Under the pieces are notes generated by a model, which was not told the origin of the DNA, searched no databases, and saw only the letters and a list, made by a program, of their open reading frames with translations. Of a stretch of DNA of 9,610 bases, positions 6,770 through 9,610 are shown in pieces. The stretch is taken from positions 1 to 9,610 of the forward strand of contig SFCY01000144.1 in the NCBI GenBank assembly GCA_004558865.1. The letters are read 5' to 3'. The position numbers and the translations under genes are program-made. The first letter of the stretch is position 1. The number at the start of each line of letters is the position of its first letter. This DNA comes from Bacteroidales bacterium (GTDB lineage: Bacteria > Bacteroidota > Bacteroidia > Bacteroidales > Bacteroidaceae).

Positions 6770-6854
6770 TCTTTTAATCTACCTTAAAACCTAATAACTA
6801 AAAACCTAAATCTATTACTACTAACCTAAACAATCTATTAATCTTTTGACACTG

Positions 6855-6886
6855 CAAAGGTATACATAATTTCGTCACCAACCAAA
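6855..6886 (-). promoter_or_regulatory. Promoter of the small minus-strand transcript
   Basis: TTTG (6886-6883), a 20-nt spacer, then TACCTTTG (6862-6855) on the minus strand, an exact consensus in both boxes. Transcription is predicted to start near 6848, reading away from the phosphate transporter. Confidence 0.7.
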
Positions 6887-6921
6887 CATTAGCGTATTCT
6901 TTTAATTGTTTTTAGCCTTTT

Positions 6922-6937
6922 CTTGATTTAAATCAAG
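6922..6937. promoter_or_regulatory. FNR/CRP-type operator palindrome
   Basis: CTTGATTTAAATCAAG is a perfect 16-bp palindrome. Its core TTGATTTAAATCAA matches the FNR box TTGAT-N4-ATCAA without a mismatch. Its centre is about 81 bp upstream of the predicted start of the small RNA, on the same helical phase as class I CRP/FNR activator sites. The other reading is a weak plus-strand terminator, since GTTTTTTG follows the palindrome; a stem of only 5 bp would form. Confidence 0.5.
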
Positions 6938-7374
6938 GTTTTTTGTGCAAATTACACAGATTTCTACCCAAATCCGCCTATAATTGACGATTTTCATGGT
7001 GACAACGGTTGTTTGATGTGATATTGTCATTTGTGGGCGGAAAACAACTTACACCGCCCCGCCCGCCGAAAGTTTCCTTTGCAGCCTTTTCCAGCCCCTC
7101 TCTACGTAATTTTTCATTGTTTAAGGGTTGTTATAAATATTAATAATGAGTACGGTGTAGAACGCCCCATCAGCCACTCCCGCGACCCGACGGCGCACGC
7201 ATGGCCACGCATGCGCCACGCGCCATCCACATCGGAGCCTATAGGCGAAAGACTGACGCCAAATGGCCGCCATACGGCGGCGACTCTCGTTGTCCACATT
7301 CCCTTGCACACAAAATATGGGCACACGGCCACAAAAAATCCATTCCCAAGGCGGTGTTTCTTCTTTTTTTTCCG
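6938..7374. other. Gene-less region upstream of the phosphate transporter
   Basis: I see no gene in it. The first part (to about 7160) is AT-rich and includes a TATAAATATTAATA stretch near 7132. The second part (about 7160-7345) is GC-rich with GCATGC/CACGC words. A perfect hairpin lies there, with GCCGCC (7266-7271) and GGCGGC (7276-7281) around a 4-nt loop. The hairpin precedes the transporter promoter and so should not be part of its mRNA leader. Confidence 0.4.
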
Positions 7375-7382
7375 TATATTTG
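7375..7382 (+). promoter_or_regulatory. -7 box of the phosphate transporter promoter
   Basis: TATATTTG is an exact match to TAnnTTTG, 32 bp before the ATG at 7414. The -33 region (near 7352-7355) is not a good TTTG. The box excludes the in-frame upstream ATG at 7201 as the start. Confidence 0.5.
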
Positions 7383-7413
7383 CAACAGAATTGTAACATT
7401 GGATACAAATTAT

Positions 7414-9168
7414 ATGACTACAAGCGCTTATCTGCTGATTTTTTGCAAGATATTAGGTTCTCTTGCTCTATTGATTTATGGTATGAAAATCATGAGCGAG
7501 GCTCTGCAGAAGATGGCGGGATCCCAACTGCGGCACATTCTCGCCGCCATGACAACAAATCGGTTCACAGGCATGCTCACAGGTACGTTCATCACCTGCG
7601 CTGTGCAATCCTCATCAGCCACCACGGTGATGACCGTGAGTTTCGTCAACGCCGGCCTGCTGACGCTCGCCCAAGCCATATCGGTCATCATGGGCGCCAA
7701 CATCGGAACCACCCTCACCGCATGGGTGATGTCGCTGGGCTACAACGTAGACCTCACGGTGGTGGTCTTCCCCGCGTTCTTCATCGGCATCATCCTCATC
7801 TACAGCAAGAGCAAGCGCTATATCGGCGACTTCCTTTTCGGCATTGCCTTCTTGTTCTTCTCATTGGTCTTGCTCAGCGCCGCCGGAAAGGAACTCGACC
7901 TGGAACACAACCCCGAGGCCATGGCCTTCTTCTCTTCGTTCGACGTCAACAGCCATTGGTCCATCATCGCCTTTGTGCTCATCGGAACGCTCATCACCTG
8001 CATCGTGCAGAGCTCCGCCGCCGTGATGGCCATCACCATCCTGCTTTGCTCCACGGGCGTGCTTCCTATATATTTAGGCATCGCGCTGGTGATGGGCGAG
8101 AACATCGGCACCACCGCCACGGCCAACCTCGCCGCCTTGGGGGCCAACACGCAGGCGCGCCGCGCCGCCCTGGCCCACCTGCTCTTCAATGTGTTTGGCG
8201 TGGTGTGGGTGCTCTGCCTCTTCTATCCCTTTGTCAACTTCGTCTGCTCGCTCGTGGGCTACGACCCCACAGCCTCGGGCTACACCACAGCCCAAAAGGC
8301 CAAGCTGCTGCCCATCGTGCTGGCCGCCTTCCACACCTGCTTCAACATCATCAATACGGGCATCCTCATCTGGTTCATCCCGCAGATAGAAAAGGCCGTG
8401 TGCTACCTCATCAAGCCCAAAGCCAACGCCGAGGACGACGACTTCCGCCTGCGCTTCATACAGACAGGCATCATGAAGACGCCGGAGCTCTCCGTGCTTG
8501 AGGCCCAAAAGGAGATACAAAGCTTCGGCGAGCGCATACAGCGCATGTTCGGCATGGTGCGCGAGCTGCTGCAGGAGAAGGACGAGCAGAAGTTCGCCAA
8601 GACCTTTGCCCGCATAGAGAAGTACGAGGGCATCAGCGACAAGATGGAGATAGAGATAGCCCACTACCTCGACCAAGTGAGCGACGCCCACCTGAGCGAC
8701 GACACGAAGGGGAAGATCCGCGCCATGCTGCGCGAGATCTCAGAGATAGAGAGCATCGGCGACAGCTGCTACAACATGGCGCGCACCATCAAGCGCAAGC
8801 ACACGGGCAAGGAGGACTTCACCGAGCGCCAGTATGAGGAGGTGCACCAGATGTTCGAGCTCACCGACGACGCGCTGACACAGATGAATACGCTCTTCAA
8901 CAACCGCCGGGAGCTGGGCGACGTGAACCGCTCCTTCAACATCGAGAACGAGATCAACAACTACCGCAACCAGCTCAAGACGGAGAACATCAACTCGGTG
9001 AACAACCACGAGTACGACTACGGCATCGGCACGATGTTCATGGACTTGATACAGGAGTGCGAGAAGTTGGGCGACTATGTGGTCAACGTGGTCGAGGCCC
9101 GCATGGGCGTGCGCGAGCCAGAGCCCGAGGACGGAATCCCCGTGGCCACCATGGCCACCGCGTCGTAG
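7414..9168 (+). CDS. Na/Pi-cotransporter family protein with C-terminal PhoU-like domain
   Basis: A 584-aa inner-membrane protein that probably takes up phosphate driven by sodium. The start MTTSAYLLIF at 7414 follows the -7 box at 7375. The membrane domain (about 1-335) shows the inverted duplicated signature of the family: QSSSATT (65-71) and GANIGTT (94-100) in the first half, QSSAAVMA (199-206) and GENIGTT (228-234) in the second, within about eight hydrophobic segments. Residues about 355-565 are hydrophilic and helical, with PhoU-type motifs EIESIGDSCYNMA (444-456) and ECEKLGDYVVNVVEA (548-562). The length and architecture match bacterial NaPi-related proteins with a fused PhoU-like domain, which is thought to modulate the transporter. 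A short Ala/Thr/Pro-rich tail follows. It appears monocistronic and converges on the small gene at 9269-9523. Confidence 0.94.
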   Translation: MTTSAYLLIFCKILGSLALLIYGMKIMSEALQKMAGSQLRHILAAMTTNRFTGMLTGTFITCAVQSSSATTVMTVSFVNAGLLTLAQAISVIMGANIGTTLTAWVMSLGYNVDLTVVVFPAFFIGIILIYSKSKRYIGDFLFGIAFLFFSLVLLSAAGKELDLEHNPEAMAFFSSFDVNSHWSIIAFVLIGTLITCIVQSSAAVMAITILLCSTGVLPIYLGIALVMGENIGTTATANLAALGANTQARRAALAHLLFNVFGVVWVLCLFYPFVNFVCSLVGYDPTASGYTTAQKAKLLPIVLAAFHTCFNIINTGILIWFIPQIEKAVCYLIKPKANAEDDDFRLRFIQTGIMKTPELSVLEAQKEIQSFGERIQRMFGMVRELLQEKDEQKFAKTFARIEKYEGISDKMEIEIAHYLDQVSDAHLSDDTKGKIRAMLREISEIESIGDSCYNMARTIKRKHTGKEDFTERQYEEVHQMFELTDDALTQMNTLFNNRRELGDVNRSFNIENEINNYRNQLKTENINSVNNHEYDYGIGTMFMDLIQECEKLGDYVVNVVEARMGVREPEPEDGIPVATMATAS

Positions 9169-9199
9169 CCGTCCCAAGGCGCCAGCCGCACCAAAGCGT

Positions 9200-9250
9200 C
9201 GGAGCCGGCGTGGGGGCCAGATTCCTATTCTGGCTTCCACGCCGGCTCCG
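9200..9250. terminator. Long perfect hairpin between convergent genes
   Basis: GGAGCCGGCGTGG (9201-9213) pairs perfectly with CCACGCCGGCTCC (9237-9249), and C9200-G9250 extends it to 14 bp. Inside, GCCAGA (9216-9221) pairs with TCTGGC (9229-9234) around a 7-nt loop. It lies 31 bp after the transporter stop and 18 bp from the end of the opposing gene, so it can serve both mRNAs. No T-tract flanks it. Confidence 0.65.
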
Positions 9251-9268
9251 CCGTCTATGGGCGCAGGC

Positions 9269-9523
9269 CTATTTCTTCCCCGAGAAGAGGCCACGGAAGA
9301 ACCCGTTCACCTTGGCTCTCACCTTGCCGGCTCCCTTCTTCACCTTGCCGCTGGCCTCGTCCACGCTGTCGGAAGCATCTCCGGCCGAGCGCGTGGCCCT
9401 CCGGCTGGCCCTCTGGCGCAGGTAGCGGGTGCGGTATTCGGTGTAGTCCTCAATCTGTGGGGCGGTCATCTCCTCCTTATATATATTATGGTATTGGTAG
9501 GTGAGCTCCTCGTAACCATCCAT
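9269..9523 (-). CDS. Small basic hypothetical protein
   Basis: An 84-aa protein that I do not recognise. The N-terminal third is Tyr- and Glu-rich (ELTYQYHNIYKEEM, IEDYTEY). The middle is strongly basic (RTRYLRQRASRRATR, 31-45). The last third is a Lys/Gly/Ala stretch ending in an amphipathic, aromatic tail (VNGFFRGLFSGKK), which could sit on a membrane or a nucleic acid. There is no Cys and no catalytic motif. The ATG at 9523-9521 follows a weak leftward promoter (GAAATTTG, 9556-9549). Support for it being real: correct spacing to a promoter, no better frame on either strand, and the convergent hairpin at its 3' end. Confidence 0.62.
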   Translation of the reverse strand: MDGYEELTYQYHNIYKEEMTAPQIEDYTEYRTRYLRQRASRRATRSAGDASDSVDEASGKVKKGAGKVRAKVNGFFRGLFSGKK

Positions 9524-9534
9524 TTTAGGCCGTC

Positions 9535-9565
9535 TTTCCTATAAGCTGCAAATTTCCGACCTTTG
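9535..9565 (+). promoter_or_regulatory. Promoter of the gene at the right edge
   Basis: TTTC (9535-9538), a 19-nt spacer, then GACCTTTG (9558-9565), one mismatch per box from the Bacteroidetes consensus. Transcription should begin near 9572, 12 bp before the ATG at 9584. Confidence 0.5.
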
Positions 9566-9580
9566 CCGAAAATTTACAGC
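9545..9580. promoter_or_regulatory. Imperfect dyad spanning divergent promoters
   Basis: GCTGCAAATTTCCG (9545-9558) and CGAAAATTTACAGC (9567-9580) are inverted repeats matching at 12 of 14 positions with 8 bp between. The dyad covers the -7 boxes of both the leftward gene (9549-9556) and the rightward gene (9558-9565), the expected place for a shared operator. Confidence 0.5.
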
Positions 9581-9583
9581 TTT

Positions 9584-9610
9584 ATGTTTAATCTCAACGA
9601 GAACAATCGG
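9584..9610 (+). CDS. Start of a gene cut by the right edge
   Basis: ATG at 9584 is followed by nine open codons to the edge, reading MFNLNENNR, at a suitable distance from a promoter. Nine residues are too few for a secure family call. They resemble the first residues of some Bacteroidetes IS66-type TnpB accessory proteins, as I recall them, but TnpB is normally read from within a tnpA-tnpB-tnpC transcript and not from its own promoter. Confidence 0.4.

Larger units (their letters stand above)
6654..6848 (-). ncRNA. Predicted stand-alone small RNA, about 195 nt
   Basis: Bounded by a good promoter (6855-6886) and an intrinsic terminator (6654-6688), this minus-strand unit contains no ordinary gene. 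The 5' half (6848-6770) is strongly AT-rich with repeated TTAGGTT / ATTAGGTTT / AGATTGTTTA words. The middle can form a hairpin: GGTAACGAGG (6751-6742) against CCTCCGATTACT (6730-6719), with an 11-nt loop and a small internal bulge. A FNR-type palindrome lies about 80 bp upstream of the predicted start. It may act as a trans-acting sRNA, or as mRNA for a 21-codon peptide (6704-6769). I cannot match it to a named Rfam family; Bacteroidales-1 RNA and 6S RNA are candidates to test, not identifications. Confidence 0.5.

Noticed and set aside
7201..7413. Upstream in-frame extension of the phosphate transporter
   Set aside because: It contains the promoter box at 7375 and the extra residues do not resemble the family's N-terminus.
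9584..9610. Firm call of an IS66 element at the right edge
   Set aside because: Only nine codons are visible, no terminal inverted repeat or tnpA is seen, and the gene seems to have its own promoter.

Overview
The window looks like a chromosomal segment of a Bacteroidales bacterium, probably Prevotella-like. Three things point there: repeated promoter motifs of the Bacteroidetes type (TTTG, then about 19-20 nt, then TAnnTTTG); secreted GH29 and GH53 glycosidases, the latter with a short C-terminal tail of the kind common in this phylum; and an Rpn-type nuclease with the G-rich, charged C-terminal repeats typical of Bacteroidetes copies. Coding regions are GC-rich at third positions, while promoter regions are AT-rich.

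Layout. Positions 1-189 hold an open reading frame on the minus strand that runs off the left edge and has no visible start, so it is probably the remnant or tail of a gene. Positions 190-1155 contain no gene I can support, but there is a good minus-strand promoter at 812-842 reading into this empty stretch. From 1156 come two plus-strand genes 24 bp apart: a secreted alpha-L-fucosidase (GH29 plus a discoidin-like carbohydrate-binding domain) and an unrecognised secreted beta-rich protein with a canonical EF-hand calcium loop. A separately promoted Rpn-family PD-(D/E)XK nuclease follows (4096-5058). It carries an in-frame 12-bp tandem repeat and appears to lack the family's usual N-terminal motif. 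A GH53 endo-beta-1,4-galactanase (5298-6557) has its own near-perfect promoter.

The 856 bp between the galactanase and the next gene is the most interesting part. On the minus strand it holds what looks like a complete small transcription unit: a palindrome that exactly matches the FNR/CRP-type box TTGAT-N4-ATCAA, a promoter, a roughly 195-nt RNA with an internal hairpin and a possible 21-codon ORF, and an intrinsic terminator with a 7-T tract. After this, on the plus strand, is a Na/Pi-cotransporter fused to a PhoU-like domain (7414-9168). It converges on a small hypothetical gene (9269-9523, minus). Between these two is a long perfect GC-rich hairpin. At the right edge a new plus-strand gene begins at 9584, divergent from the small gene and separated by an operator-like dyad.

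The fucosidase, its partner and the galactanase are secreted glycan-degradation functions, for fucosylated host or plant glycans and pectic galactan respectively. No SusC/SusD pair is present, so this is not a complete polysaccharide utilization locus. The phosphate transporter, the nuclease and the small RNA do not obviously belong to that theme.
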